The notes: generated by a model not told the origin, from the sequence alone. A stretch of DNA of 64,000 nucleotides from an uncultured Lachnospiraceae bacterium (GCA_910576535.1 CAJTKK010000001.1:248001-312000); one strand, 5' to 3'. Numbered from the stretch's first letter, positions 1 through 8,874 are shown. Numbers and translations are program-made.

Positions 1-48
1 TATTTAAATATCCATTCAAATTATATTCCACTTTCCTTCATCTCCACA

Positions 49-1275
49 TTACTTGCTCAAATAATTCCAAGGACTAACATAACTCCCATTCAGCCGTACG
101 CTAAAATGTAGATGATTGCCTGTAGACCGCCCCGTTGAGCCTACTGCCGCAATATTTTGCCCCTTTGTCACAAAATTGCCTTTTGAAACATACAATGCAG
201 ATGCGTGCATATAAATGGTATACAGTCCATCCCCATGATCAATCATCACATAGTTTCCCATAGAATTACTGTAATCCGCCGCAACTACCTTGCCGTCATA
301 GGCAGCCAGAATCGGCGACCCTCCCGGTGCAGCCATATCCAGCCCGTTATGGAATCTCTCCACCCCTAAAATAGGATGCATCCGGTTCCCATATTCGCTG
401 GATATTGCCGTATAAGATGGCGCCGGCCACTTGAACATCCCCCCGTCATATTTCAGCCTGCTTTCCTCTGCCAGCCTTGCTTTCTCTTCAGCTACTGCTT
501 TTTCCAATATGGCAATCGTTTCATTCTGTTCTTTGATATATGCCTCATATTCAGCTATCGCTGTTTCCTTTGCATTGATGTCATTGCTTACCTGTTCAAT
601 TCTGTTTTTCTTTTCATCAATCAAAGTGTTTAACGAGGCCTCCTCGCTTTCCACCCCCGCCTTCGCATCTTCCAGATAGCTCCTTTCCTCTTCTAGCTGT
701 TCCTTATACAATTCTATCAATTCCCTTGTAGCCACGTATTTATCCAGCATCATCCTGTCATATGCCGAAAGCATCTCTATATACTCCGCTTTATTTAACA
801 TATCGCCAAAGCTTTCAGAAGAAAAAATAAGTTCCATATACAAATTATCCCCTTTTTCGTACATAAACTTAATTCTTTCCTTCATCGCTTCATATTGATT
901 CTCCTGATCTTCCACCGCCGCCGCAAGTTCCTCCTGCGTCTGTATAATCTCAGCCTCTTTTTCTTTTATTTTGCTTTTTAAGCCCGCTATTTTTTCTTGT
1001 ACTGTTGCAAGCTGCCCATCCAGCCTTTCAACATATTCCGTCAAATCCTGTTTAGATGCTTCCAGCTCTTCTTTTATTTTCTTTACATCGGTAAGATCCG
1101 ACTGGAGCTGTTCCTTTAATTCCCTGGCGCTTTCAATTTCCTGCTCTTTTTCTTTTATTAAATCGCTGGTCAGCCCGGATGCCCTTGCATCCATTACCCC
1201 AGGCTCTCCTCCTGCCAGATAAGCGGCAATAGGAATACAAAGAAAAGCGCACAAGGCATTTTTCCATCGTTTCAT
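49..1275 (-). CDS. Coiled-coil M23 peptidase (FtsEX-type murein hydrolase/activator)
   Basis: Secreted or membrane-anchored peptidoglycan hydrolase of 408 residues. A basic N-terminus and hydrophobic segment (about 5-22) form a signal or anchor. Residues about 35-275 are a long charged heptad-rich coiled coil, as in EnvC and PcsB. The C-terminal M23/LytM domain keeps the zinc and catalytic residues: HNGLD (H309, D313), YMHAS (H357) and HLHF (H388, H390), so it is probably active rather than a degenerate activator. It is the last gene after ftsE and ftsX, separated from ftsX by 47 bp. FtsEX in other bacteria controls such coiled-coil hydrolases through the FtsX extracellular loop, so it probably cleaves septal or sidewall peptidoglycan under FtsEX control. 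The partner role is inferred from gene order. Confidence 0.88.
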   Translation of the reverse strand: MKRWKNALCAFLCIPIAAYLAGGEPGVMDARASGLTSDLIKEKEQEIESARELKEQLQSDLTDVKKIKEELEASKQDLTEYVERLDGQLATVQEKIAGLKSKIKEKEAEIIQTQEELAAAVEDQENQYEAMKERIKFMYEKGDNLYMELIFSSESFGDMLNKAEYIEMLSAYDRMMLDKYVATRELIELYKEQLEEERSYLEDAKAGVESEEASLNTLIDEKKNRIEQVSNDINAKETAIAEYEAYIKEQNETIAILEKAVAEEKARLAEESRLKYDGGMFKWPAPSYTAISSEYGNRMHPILGVERFHNGLDMAAPGGSPILAAYDGKVVAADYSNSMGNYVMIDHGDGLYTIYMHASALYVSKGNFVTKGQNIAAVGSTGRSTGNHLHFSVRLNGSYVSPWNYLSK

Positions 1276-1322
1276 GCACGTACCTTTCCGCTAACCTTTT
1301 ACAGCCATTTTCCCTTATGAGC

Positions 1323-2219
1323 CTATACTCTCAAATGCTTTCTTACGGTTACTATGCTTCCGATAAATCCAATGCCCACCCCCATTGCAACGGATACCGG
1401 GAACAAAATATGAAAAATTGTCTCCACCGGAAGGAAATGAAGCAACTGCGTCAGCATTTCAAACCGCTCTGTCACATATAAAATCATCTGATTATATATA
1501 ACGTAAATAATGCCTAATGGCACCAGGGAACCGATCAGGCCTATCAGCATCCCTTCAATAACAAACGGGGATCTTACAAAAAAATCCGTAGCTCCAATGT
1601 ATTTCATAATATTGATTTCTTCTTTTCTCACGGATATGCCAATAGTGACCGTATTACTGATCAGGAAAATAGAAACAGCAAACAAAATAGCGATAATGCC
1701 AAGGGAAACATATGCAATCAGGGCATTTACACCGCTTAAAGTCGTTGCCGTAACCTCTGATTTATTAATTCTCCTGATGTCTTCAATGGATTCCAGATAA
1801 GTAACCAGCGCCGGCTGCAGCGAAACATCGCTTAGATAGATTTCATAATGGGCTGACTCAGACAATGGGTTTTCCGTAAAGCCATCCACATATTCTCCAA
1901 GATAGTCGTCTTTAAAACTTTCCCATGCTTCTTCCGCCGACACAAAATTTACATTGGAAACCTCCACCCTCCGGGAAATCAAATCCCCGATTTCTGCAAT
2001 TCTCGTGTCACTGACCCCCTCTTTAAAAAAGACAGTAACCGATATGCCTTCTTCCGCCGTTTTTACAATATGCTGGAAATTCGATAAAATTGCATAAAAA
2101 ATGCCAAATAAAAATAAACATGCCCCAATTGTCGCTATGGATGCCAGGGAAAACCATTTATTCCTTACAATATTCCGGAACCCCTGCCCTATCGTATAAA
2201 AAAATGTACTAATCCTCAT
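1323..2219 (-). CDS. ftsX: Cell division ABC transporter permease FtsX
   Basis: Membrane subunit of the FtsEX complex, 298 residues from the chosen start. It has one transmembrane helix near residues 22-44, a large extracytoplasmic loop (about 45-165) and three C-terminal helices, the standard FtsX topology. The ATG at 2219 gives the usual N-terminus MRISTFFY with a GQGFRN motif. It overlaps the ftsE stop by 11 nt, which suggests translational coupling. A longer reading from 2246 adds nine residues inside ftsE and is less likely. FtsX passes the ATPase cycle of FtsE to the extracellular loop, which here should engage the M23 hydrolase encoded next. Confidence 0.93.
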   Translation of the reverse strand: MRISTFFYTIGQGFRNIVRNKWFSLASIATIGACLFLFGIFYAILSNFQHIVKTAEEGISVTVFFKEGVSDTRIAEIGDLISRRVEVSNVNFVSAEEAWESFKDDYLGEYVDGFTENPLSESAHYEIYLSDVSLQPALVTYLESIEDIRRINKSEVTATTLSGVNALIAYVSLGIIAILFAVSIFLISNTVTIGISVRKEEINIMKYIGATDFFVRSPFVIEGMLIGLIGSLVPLGIIYVIYNQMILYVTERFEMLTQLLHFLPVETIFHILFPVSVAMGVGIGFIGSIVTVRKHLRV

Positions 2220-2955
2220 CAATATAACCGCCCTTTTCCTCATCACTTACAATGATTCCTTTTTTCATTGTAATGACTCTTTTCTGCATGGAATTTACGA
2301 TCTCCCTGTTATGGGTTACCACTAGAACCGTCGTGCCGTTTTCATTAATCTGCTCTAACAGCTTCATAATTTCCCATGAGTTTTTAGGATCCAGATTACC
2401 GGTCGGTTCATCGGCCAGAAGGATTGTGGGACGGTTGACAAGAGCCCTGGCCAGCGCAACCCTCTGCTGCTCGCCTCCCGAAAGCTGTTTCGGCTTCGCT
2501 TTATACTTTCCTGCAAGCCCTACAGTAGCAAGGATACTGGGCACATTTCTCTTAATCTCTTTATTCGATACCTGGATGATCCGCTGGGCAAATGCTACAT
2601 TCTCATATACATTCCGGTCCTTTAGCAAACGGAAATCCTGGAAAACAATTCCCAGATTCCTCCGGAACTTTGGAATTTTCCTATGTTTGATTTTTACCAG
2701 ATCATATCCCATTACATTGATATTCCCTGAAGTAGGGGTCAATTCCCTCAGCAGCAGCTTTATCATCGTAGATTTTCCCGAGCCGCTGTCGCCTACGATA
2801 AATACAAACTCCCCTCTATTAATATGTAAACTGACGCCATTTAATGCCGGCGCCCCTGTCGCATATGCCTTACTGACATTCTCGAGAGTAATAATCTCGT
2901 TCTCTAAAACCGTATGCTTCTTTCCTCTTTTTCTCTTCTTTTCCTTTTCTGCCAA
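2209..2955 (-). CDS. ftsE: Cell division ATP-binding protein FtsE
   Basis: ATPase of FtsEX, 248 residues. It shows Walker A GDSGSGKST (55-63), Q-loop VFQDFRL (104-110), signature LSGGEQQR (158-165) and Walker B ILLADEPTG (178-186). The first 18 residues are a lysine/arginine-rich extension (KEKKRKRGKK) before the ABC core, a little longer than the usual 225-230 residues. It lies 33 bp after the CdaR/PucR-type regulator gene and overlaps ftsX, so the four genes probably share a transcript. Confidence 0.95.
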   Translation of the reverse strand: MAEKEKKRKRGKKHTVLENEIITLENVSKAYATGAPALNGVSLHINRGEFVFIVGDSGSGKSTMIKLLLRELTPTSGNINVMGYDLVKIKHRKIPKFRRNLGIVFQDFRLLKDRNVYENVAFAQRIIQVSNKEIKRNVPSILATVGLAGKYKAKPKQLSGGEQQRVALARALVNRPTILLADEPTGNLDPKNSWEIMKLLEQINENGTTVLVVTHNREIVNSMQKRVITMKKGIIVSDEEKGGYIDED

Positions 2956-2988
2956 TGTATTTCACCCACCTGCCAATTTTATCCGTAT

Positions 2989-4077
2989 TTAATATTCAAA
3001 AGTTTCCATATATTTCATATATTTTACAACCATCAAAGCAATCTTAAACGTAATCGCATCCTCAAAAACCCTTAAATCCAGGCCTGTGCTTTTTTGCAGT
3101 TTATCCAGACGGTAAACCAAAGTATTCCTGTGAATAAAAAGCTGTCTTGACGTCTCTGAGACATTCAGGCTGTTTTCAAAAAATTTATTAATCGTTGTCA
3201 GCGTTTCTTCGTCAAAATCATCCGGGCTTTTCCCTCCAAATATTTCTTTAATGAACATCTTGCAAAGGGGGATTGGAAGCTGGTAAATCAAACGTCCAAT
3301 GCCAAGCTCGCTATATGCCACAATATCCCTTTCGCCAAAGAAAATCTTCCCTACATCAAGAGCCATCTTAGCTTCCTTGTAGGAACGGCTCACATCCTTG
3401 ATTTCACTTACGATCGTCCCATAAGAAATCCGTACGCCCCTCAGGTCTTCCTTACCCAGCGTGTTTTCTGTGCTTTTTGCCGCTTTCTCAATTTCCTTTG
3501 CCGGATCGCCTTCCGAAAGATCCTTTACCACTATAACATTATTTTCGTCCACAGCGGTAATGAAATCTTTGCTATTGCTTCCAAAATTTGCCCTCACCAT
3601 CTCAAGCACATTGCTGTCCTTGCTGTTTTCTGTTTCAATAATCATAACCACCCTTTTTACATCCGTCTGAATATGCAGCTTTTTCGCCCTGCTGTATATG
3701 TCTACCAGAAGAAGGTTATCGAGCAGAAGATTTTTAATAAAATTATCTTTGTCAAAACGTTCCTTGTACGCCACAAGAAGACTCTGGATCTGAAAAGCTA
3801 CCATCTTTCCGAGCATATATACATTTTCCCCTGGCCCGCCCACAATCAGAATATATTCCAGTTGCTGTTCATCAAAAATTTTAAAATATTGATATCCTTG
3901 AATCTCCTGGGAGTCCGCCGGCGAACCTGCAAACCCTGCCGCAGCGCCGGCACAGCTTTCCATATCGGGCGTTGTAGACGCGACTTCTTTCCCATCCACA
4001 TCCATAACGCATAATTCTACCCTTGCAATAGATTTCAGGCTGTCAATCGTGTTCTGTAAAATTTGGTTTGAAATCAT
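2989..4077 (-). CDS. CdaR/PucR-family transcriptional regulator
   Basis: A 362-residue DNA-binding protein. The N-terminus (about 1-130) resembles the putative sugar-diacid recognition domain of CdaR, the middle is the GGDEF-like CdaR region, and residues about 300-355 hold the PucR-type helix-turn-helix with the motif SLNVSETSRQLFIHRNTLVYRLDKL. Known relatives sense small metabolites and regulate uptake or catabolic genes. Here the neighbours are ftsE and ftsX, only 33 bp downstream and on the same strand, so either it regulates something distant or the division genes are read through from its promoter. Ligand and targets cannot be read from sequence. Confidence 0.82.
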   Translation of the reverse strand: MISNQILQNTIDSLKSIARVELCVMDVDGKEVASTTPDMESCAGAAAGFAGSPADSQEIQGYQYFKIFDEQQLEYILIVGGPGENVYMLGKMVAFQIQSLLVAYKERFDKDNFIKNLLLDNLLLVDIYSRAKKLHIQTDVKRVVMIIETENSKDSNVLEMVRANFGSNSKDFITAVDENNVIVVKDLSEGDPAKEIEKAAKSTENTLGKEDLRGVRISYGTIVSEIKDVSRSYKEAKMALDVGKIFFGERDIVAYSELGIGRLIYQLPIPLCKMFIKEIFGGKSPDDFDEETLTTINKFFENSLNVSETSRQLFIHRNTLVYRLDKLQKSTGLDLRVFEDAITFKIALMVVKYMKYMETFEY

Positions 4078-4496
4078 TTCCCCACTCCTTCTCTTATCCT
4101 CATTATGCGTCTGCTTTTCCGATCAATTATGCAAAATCTACAAAGCATACCTCAAATAATTACCCGTTTTTTATGCCTTCTTCTAATTTTAATTGAAAAA
4201 CACAAAAAAATCTATACTATATAAGCATAAATTTGTGTATTTTTAATGATTTTATAAAAAAACGGCTTTGCCACTTAATGTCCCTCTGGCAAAGGACTTT
4301 CCTATAAGAAAACAAAAATGCGTTTCATGCGCTCCTGCATCCAAAATTTCTGGCAGCACAGCTTTTATCCCACGCACAGATGCGCATCCCCGTTCTTATC
4401 ATATAGGAAGTTTAGAGAATTTTCCTATGTGGGTCCGGGTATCAAAAGGCCTATATATAAAAAGCAGACTTGAAATACATGTCATCCCAAATCTGC
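4078..4496. other. Intergenic region with promoter side, repeat copy and terminator
   Basis: About 420 bp without a convincing gene. It holds the AT-rich upstream side of the CdaR-like gene, one short copy of the dispersed terminator-like repeat (4256-4308), an imperfect inverted repeat around 4400-4432 (CATATAGGAA with TTCCTATGTG), and the terminator of the glycosyltransferase gene at its right edge. A plus-strand reading frame at 4268-4525 runs through these structures, has no ribosome site and is not a credible gene. Confidence 0.6.
4256..4308 (-). repeat. Dispersed terminator-like repeat, copy A (short form)
   Basis: Read on the minus strand it begins CTTATAGGAAAGTCC and ends in a GGC-AAA-GCC hairpin followed by seven T. 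It lacks the middle AAGAACC hairpin of the full copies at 53047-53215. It lies between the TagA-like gene and the CdaR-like gene. Confidence 0.6.
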
Positions 4497-4497
4497 T
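4463..4497 (-). terminator. Rho-independent terminator after the TagA-like gene
   Basis: Minus-strand hairpin with 10-base arms (AGCAGATTTG with CAAGTCTGCT, one G-U pair) and a 15-nt loop, followed by TTTTTATAT. Its first base is the base after which the stop codon of the glycosyltransferase gene is read, so it ends that transcript. Confidence 0.75.
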
Positions 4498-5180
4498 CAC
4501 TCTCCGTCCTCATTCCCATTCTTAAAGCGGTTCATCCGTCTATGGAAAATTTTTTTATAAATCTTATCCGTAACCTTTTTGCGGAAAGGTTCTTTCGTTC
4601 CATCAAGTATCATATCCTTTGAAATGCCCAGCCATACTTCTGCATTGACAAAAGGCTTTGCCTCTATCATCCATTTTTCCTGCCTGCCGGCAGAAATCTG
4701 GGATATCACTGCAGTCGGCGCAATATCATTTATTCTGTTTATAATTTCTTCAAACTCTTTTTCGCCGCTGGCAATCACTCCGCTGCCGCCAATCAGGATA
4801 CCTTTTTGAAACGTTTCCAAAGCTTCCCGCAGCAAACAGGTTTCTTTTTCTGATTCCGCAAGAAGAAATATTTTCTTGCCGCTGCGTACCAGCCTTCTCA
4901 AGAACTCCTTCAGAAAAACCAGGTTTTCCACCTCATACAGCCTGCTGGCAGACTGGATATCCGCCACTTTAAGGATATCCGCATCCCCGCACAAAGTCAT
5001 ATCCATAGCTTCTATTTCATTCTTTTCTTCCTCATTCTCCCCCGCCATAATGAGCATAGGGGCAGTAATGTACAAAATGGTGTTCAGCCCTCCGCCCCCG
5101 ACATAATCATCCAACAAACCCAAGGATTCCTTCAGGGAATAATCGGTAAGAGTAACCCCCAATATATTTATTCTTTGCAT
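4497..5180 (-). CDS. Divergent WecG/TagA/CpsF-family glycosyltransferase
   Basis: A 227-residue protein with the outline of the GT26 family: an opening INILGVTLTDYS strand, the PMLIMAGEN segment, CGDADIL, a Rossmann-like SGKKIFLLAES stretch and the late SAGRQEKWM motif corresponding to the family's PkQEkW. Family members transfer N-acetylmannosamine or related sugars onto lipid-linked intermediates of wall polymers. It is divergent: the usual aspartate-glycine segment after the first strands is not conserved, so specificity and even activity are uncertain. It stands alone, divergent from yjfB, with its own terminator. Confidence 0.62.
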   Translation of the reverse strand: MQRINILGVTLTDYSLKESLGLLDDYVGGGGLNTILYITAPMLIMAGENEEEKNEIEAMDMTLCGDADILKVADIQSASRLYEVENLVFLKEFLRRLVRSGKKIFLLAESEKETCLLREALETFQKGILIGGSGVIASGEKEFEEIINRINDIAPTAVISQISAGRQEKWMIEAKPFVNAEVWLGISKDMILDGTKEPFRKKVTDKIYKKIFHRRMNRFKNGNEDGE

Positions 5181-5218
5181 ATCCCACCTTTATCTTTTTA
5201 AATGTCCTTGTCCTTGAC

Positions 5219-5248
5219 TTGCCAATTATACCAAAAATATGATATACT
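5219..5248 (+). promoter_or_regulatory. Putative promoter of the YjfB gene
   Basis: TTGCCA, an 18-bp spacer and TATACT, 44 bp before the ATG of the YjfB-family gene. Called by eye from sigma-A consensus. Confidence 0.5.
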
Positions 5249-5291
5249 TGCAACATGAGGATTAATACTTATCAAATTGGAGGTGACAATT

Positions 5292-5480
5292 ATGGATATC
5301 CCGGCATTATCTATGGGGCTTGCCCAAACCAAAGTCCTTAACGAATTCGGCACAGCAATGCTCGCGAAATCATTGGATAATTTAGAATCCACCGGAGCGC
5401 AGATGGTAGATATGATGAAATCTTCCATGGAGCTGTCAGTAAATCCGGCGGTCGGCGCAAATATTGACATTTCTTTATAA
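5292..5480 (+). CDS. YjfB-family putative motility protein
   Basis: Small protein of 62 residues starting MDIPALSMGL and ending ANIDISL, the typical outline of the YjfB family of Firmicutes. The ATG at 5292 follows a strong GGAGGTG ribosome site, so it is preferred over an upstream TTG. The family is linked to motility regulons in Bacillus by annotation, but its biochemical role is unknown. A chemoreceptor elsewhere in this window fits a motile organism. Confidence 0.8.
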   Translation: MDIPALSMGLAQTKVLNEFGTAMLAKSLDNLESTGAQMVDMMKSSMELSVNPAVGANIDISL

Positions 5481-5502
5481 TATGCGTCAATATTTCCCGC
5501 TT

Positions 5503-6426
5503 TCAGAGCAGAACCAATTCAAGGCTCATGTAGAAAAGCACTATTATGATTGCAACCAAAAGAGGGATGGTAAATAATTTTCCTTCCTTCTTTTCTTTTC
5601 TGGCTGTCCAGACCGCGCGGAGATTTCCTTCGCGTTTTTCATTTTTTGCGATCCATGCCAGCACACATCCCGCCAAGCTGGTAGTGACTGCAGCCAAAAT
5701 AAGGTATATGCCAATAACCAAAAACAGCATATCTGTTGTCAGCATAGCCTGCGCATCCTGCATACCTTCTATGCCGTTCCCTGTCCCGGTATCTAACAGA
5801 TACATCATACATACCTGCTGCGAATTAATCACCACATGCACAAGAACGGAACTCCACAGGCTTCCTGTCGCTTCGATCAGCAATACCACGATCACGCCTA
5901 TGACAAAAGCATAAGCCGCCTGGTTAAAGTTCATATGCATCAGCGCAAAAAGCAATGCCGACAAAAGCATTGCCTGCATCGCTGTGCCTGATTTTTTATA
6001 TCCTTGATAGAAAATCCCTCTGCATATCAGTTCTTCATTAAACGGGCCAAGCACACCCATCAGAAGAAGCATAGCAAAAAAAGGGGCATCCAGAATTTCA
6101 TTGCTTATTGCAGCCACCGCATTATCAACAAAAAGCATTGAAACCGCGTTAATAAGGGTAATCAGCGGCATGGACAAAAAAGTAAAAAGGATAATCATAA
6201 ACACCGTCGAAGTTTTAATTTTATGGAAACCGGCAAACTGAATAAGGTTTTCCTTTGAAAGAAAAACCCCAAAAGCAACCGGCATCAATAAAATCAACTG
6301 GCTAACAATCAAATTAGGCACAATGCCCAACTTGACTGCCGGATATAACAAAGCCAGCAATACCACTGCCCCTATATTCAGAAGAACCGATGCCAGGAAA
6401 ATCCTGTTTACTTTTTTACCATTCAT
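5503..6426 (-). CDS. CPBP-family intramembrane glutamic endopeptidase
   Basis: Polytopic membrane protein of 307 residues with about eight hydrophobic segments. It carries the CPBP (Abi/Rce1-like) motifs in order: NEELICRG (EExxxR type), FALMHMNFNQ (FxxxH) and VHVVINSQQ (HxxxN). Relatives process prenylated or peptide substrates in the membrane and often serve bacteriocin immunity or signalling. It starts 6 bp after the stop of the small HPr-like gene, so the two form an operon. Substrate unknown. Confidence 0.85.
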   Translation of the reverse strand: MNGKKVNRIFLASVLLNIGAVVLLALLYPAVKLGIVPNLIVSQLILLMPVAFGVFLSKENLIQFAGFHKIKTSTVFMIILFTFLSMPLITLINAVSMLFVDNAVAAISNEILDAPFFAMLLLMGVLGPFNEELICRGIFYQGYKKSGTAMQAMLLSALLFALMHMNFNQAAYAFVIGVIVVLLIEATGSLWSSVLVHVVINSQQVCMMYLLDTGTGNGIEGMQDAQAMLTTDMLFLVIGIYLILAAVTTSLAGCVLAWIAKNEKREGNLRAVWTARKEKKEGKLFTIPLLVAIIIVLFYMSLELVLL

Positions 6427-6432
6427 TTTATC

Positions 6433-6666
6433 CTAGCTTTCCATCATGAAATTAACTAATTTCGTAATATCTTCCGGTTCATAAGCAATTAATTCCAGCT
6501 CTGCGATCGTACCGTCGGAAAAGATATTAGCCATAGAAACATACTGGGACAGTTTTGATTTTAAATTCAGTCTGTCGCCTTCTCCGGTAACCAGCTCTAC
6601 TTTTCCTGAACAACTGTCAATTACCTTAAAAAACTTATCAATATCTGTAATATTCTGTACTTTCAT
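6433..6666 (-). CDS. Small HPr-like domain protein
   Basis: A 77-residue protein whose pattern (KVELVTGEGDRLNLKSKLSQY, then IAELELIAYEPEDITKLVNFM) fits the HPr fold: GD before LKS, then an ELxAxxxEDxxKL helix. The phosphorylatable histidine of true HPr is absent. Similar Lachnospiraceae proteins carry misleading names in databases. Located 6 bp before the CPBP protease gene. Function unknown; the fold assignment is inference from motif spacing. Confidence 0.5.
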   Translation of the reverse strand: MKVQNITDIDKFFKVIDSCSGKVELVTGEGDRLNLKSKLSQYVSMANIFSDGTIAELELIAYEPEDITKLVNFMMES

Positions 6667-6762
6667 AATAGTCTCCTTTCCTGCAAAACGGATATCTTTT
6701 ACCGCTTTGACTCACATCATGATTATACTGATATCACAAAATGATTGCAATTGTGATTTTGA

Positions 6763-7599
6763 CTAATTTAACCTGATATTTTTTCCCGTTATTGTAATTT
6801 TTCCCTCTTTTAAGAGATGTCCTACGGCACGTTTGAATTCATTTTTGCTCATTTGCATTTCCCTGCGTATCGTTTCCGGCGACGCCTTATCGTTAAATGG
6901 CAGCACACCGTCATATTCCTCGAGGACTGCCAATATCTTGACCGCATCCTTGCCTATTTGAAGGTAAGACTTTTCACGGATGCTCAGATCCAGCTTTCCA
7001 TCCTCTTTCACCCCGGTCACCCTGGCCGATATCAGGTCGCCCACCTGAATATCCCCATACATCTCCTTGGTCGGGATTAAGCCGGAAAATTTATCGTCCA
7101 CCGCTACAAAAGCCCCGAAATTTTTGCTTATTTCATAAACATGCCCTTCTATCCTGTCATCCCTTTTATAGCCGCTGTCTGTCCTCAAATAAGTATATAC
7201 TTTCATCGTTGCGCAAAGCCGGTCGCTTTTATCAATGTAAAGCCCTACCAGGCATTCGTCCCCTGGCCGGAGCTGTTTTGTCTGCTCACGGAACGGCAAA
7301 AACAAATCCTTTTCCAGCCCCCAATCCAGAAATGCTCCGATCGCCCCTGTCTGGGAAACCTTAAGAAGCGCAACTTCCCCTAAAGAAATCTTCGCCTCGT
7401 TTGTTGTTGCTATCATTCTGTCCCTGGAATCACGGTAAATAAACACTTCCAGCTCATCGCCGGTTTCCGTCCCCTCCGGCACCTGCTTCTTAGGAAGAAG
7501 CACCCGCTCTTCTGTTTCCTCGTCATCCGGGGAAACATATACCCCAAAGTCCACTTTCTTTACTACTTTTACCTTTTGTCTTTCGCCTAATCGAATCAT
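6763..7599 (-). CDS. cvfB: CvfB-type S1 RNA-binding protein
   Basis: A 278-residue protein made of consecutive S1-like barrels (about 1-60, 65-130, 145-210) and a C-terminal winged helix (about 215-278, SPETIRREMQMSKNEFKRAVGHLLKEG), the CvfB/YitL architecture. Related proteins bind RNA and affect virulence regulators in Staphylococcus. The start overlaps the end of the thioesterase gene by 4 nt, indicating a translationally coupled pair. Confidence 0.88.
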   Translation of the reverse strand: MIRLGERQKVKVVKKVDFGVYVSPDDEETEERVLLPKKQVPEGTETGDELEVFIYRDSRDRMIATTNEAKISLGEVALLKVSQTGAIGAFLDWGLEKDLFLPFREQTKQLRPGDECLVGLYIDKSDRLCATMKVYTYLRTDSGYKRDDRIEGHVYEISKNFGAFVAVDDKFSGLIPTKEMYGDIQVGDLISARVTGVKEDGKLDLSIREKSYLQIGKDAVKILAVLEEYDGVLPFNDKASPETIRREMQMSKNEFKRAVGHLLKEGKITITGKNIRLN

Positions 7600-8351
7600 G
7601 ATTCCTCCCCCATATTCCTGCAGTCAAATTCTACGATGCAATACGGCTGCCCTTCCCTGTTATTCAAAGAAACCGCCGCCTTTCCCCCATTTTTATAAAC
7701 AACCGGATAAATCCTGTCCCCCAGATGGGCCTGCTTTTTATACTCAGCCCTCATCTGCCTGACCGACATGCCTTCTTCCAGGCATTCTGCCGGCAGGCAC
7801 TCCAGCGCAATGCGGATATACTGCCCGTTATTTACATGATTGTTCGTGTCCAGATGATGTTTTTTTACCTCCAGCGCTTCCATTCCTGCGCCTCCGGATG
7901 CCGGAAGCGCTATTTTCCTTGGCGCATAATCCATAGGCAGTTTTTCCCCTATTTCATATGCCTCCAACATTTCCGTCCCCGGCCGTGCAGGATGCATCTT
8001 TTCCATGTCCATCAGTGTCCATAAAGTATTGGCATAAGCCAGCCTTTCCCCCTGCTCAGATTCCATTACAAAATTACGGTATCCCAAAAAGCCCCGAAAA
8101 GCATACGGCACTGTGCCAATATCCACCTTTTCCCCAAGCCCCGGATACCGTTCAACAACTATCTGCCACGCGGACAGCACCCATGCCAAATGTCTCTCTT
8201 TCAGATATTCCAGCCCTACCCCTGCATCCTCCGAATGGAAAGTGGAACAGTCCTGAAAATAATCCAGCAGCGACCCTAAAGATAAACAGCCATTGTTATC
8301 AATTTCGCTGTATCTTATGCGGCTGTGAAACGTATACATTTTTCCTATCAC
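7596..8351 (-). CDS. Acyl-ACP thioesterase
   Basis: A 251-residue double-hotdog protein. It has the RYSEIDNNGCLSLGSLLDYFQD opening of bacterial acyl-ACP thioesterases and the catalytic segment LDTNNHVNNGQYI in the second hotdog, where Asp, Asn and His are the family's active residues. It releases fatty acids from acyl carrier protein in the cytoplasm. Overlaps cvfB by 4 nt; no fatty acid synthesis genes adjoin it. Confidence 0.88.
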   Translation of the reverse strand: MIGKMYTFHSRIRYSEIDNNGCLSLGSLLDYFQDCSTFHSEDAGVGLEYLKERHLAWVLSAWQIVVERYPGLGEKVDIGTVPYAFRGFLGYRNFVMESEQGERLAYANTLWTLMDMEKMHPARPGTEMLEAYEIGEKLPMDYAPRKIALPASGGAGMEALEVKKHHLDTNNHVNNGQYIRIALECLPAECLEEGMSVRQMRAEYKKQAHLGDRIYPVVYKNGGKAAVSLNNREGQPYCIVEFDCRNMGEES

Positions 8352-8557
8352 TTCTCCCTCTCTTCTGTCGTCTTGATTATTCTGTCATTCCGGCTTTCCC
8401 TTTTTTCATTCTGCATACAAGGTACCAGCCTTAAGAAGTAATTATATCACATTTGTAAACTAATCTGCAATTAAGATTGAATTTTTCTTATATTTTTTTA
8501 AATTATTATTATATTTTCCGCAATGACAGTAAATTATATATATTTTTTCAAATATTA

Positions 8558-8586
8558 ATGACCCGATGGATTTTCCACCGGGTCAT
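8558..8586 (-). terminator. Hairpin terminator after tRNA-Gln
   Basis: Minus-strand hairpin with 13-base arms (ATGACCCGGTGGA with TCCATCGGGTCAT, one wobble) and a three-base loop, 5 nt beyond the tRNA 3' end. The T tract is weak, so it may also be a processing stem. Confidence 0.6.
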
Positions 8587-8591
8587 CTTAG

Positions 8592-8663
8592 CTGGGCTAC
8601 AAGGATTCGAACCTTGAAATGACGGAGTCAGAGTCCGTTGCCTTACCGTTTGGCGATAGCCCA
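8592..8663 (-). tRNA. tRNA-Gln (anticodon CTG)
   Basis: A 72-nt cloverleaf. The acceptor stem is TGGGCTA with TAGCCCA and discriminator G. The anticodon stem ACGGA/TCCGT encloses the loop CTCTGAC with anticodon CTG, reading CAG. The T-arm contains GGTTCGAATCC. CCA is not encoded (CTA follows the discriminator), so it must be added after transcription. A TATAAT sits about 10 bp upstream. Confidence 0.95.
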
Positions 8664-8786
8664 TTAGTATTATATTTACTCGCTACATTTTGGTATTATA
8701 CATGATTCCTTTTCATTTTGCAAGCATTATTTTTCATTTTTTTATTTTTTTAATATTTCCCTTCTCACCCCCATCTGTCCGGCAAT

Positions 8787-8837
8787 GCCTTATGCAAGGA
8801 AATATAATAAACTTATATACATTTCATTGCATAAGGC
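8787..8837. repeat. Imperfect 51-bp palindrome between tRNA-Gln and cysK
   Basis: GCCTTATGCAA is mirrored by TTGCATAAGGC, and the inner bases GAAATATA and TATACATTTC extend the pairing. There is no clear T tract on either side. It lies downstream of cysK and could be a weak terminator, a processing stem or a protein site. Confidence 0.6.
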
Positions 8838-8874
8838 GCACATCGCCCAAAGAAATTTTAATTTCCGGATCCTA

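Noticed and set aside
2252..2992. 246-codon plus-strand frame
   Set aside because: Exact shadow of ftsE, whose ABC motifs are intact.
5198..5470. 90-codon minus-strand frame
   Set aside because: Opposite the YjfB gene, which has a promoter and a strong ribosome site.
8592..8663. tRNA-Gln as integration site for the 10-18 kb accessory region
   Set aside because: The tRNA 3' end points away from the region and no duplicated tRNA end was seen on the far side.
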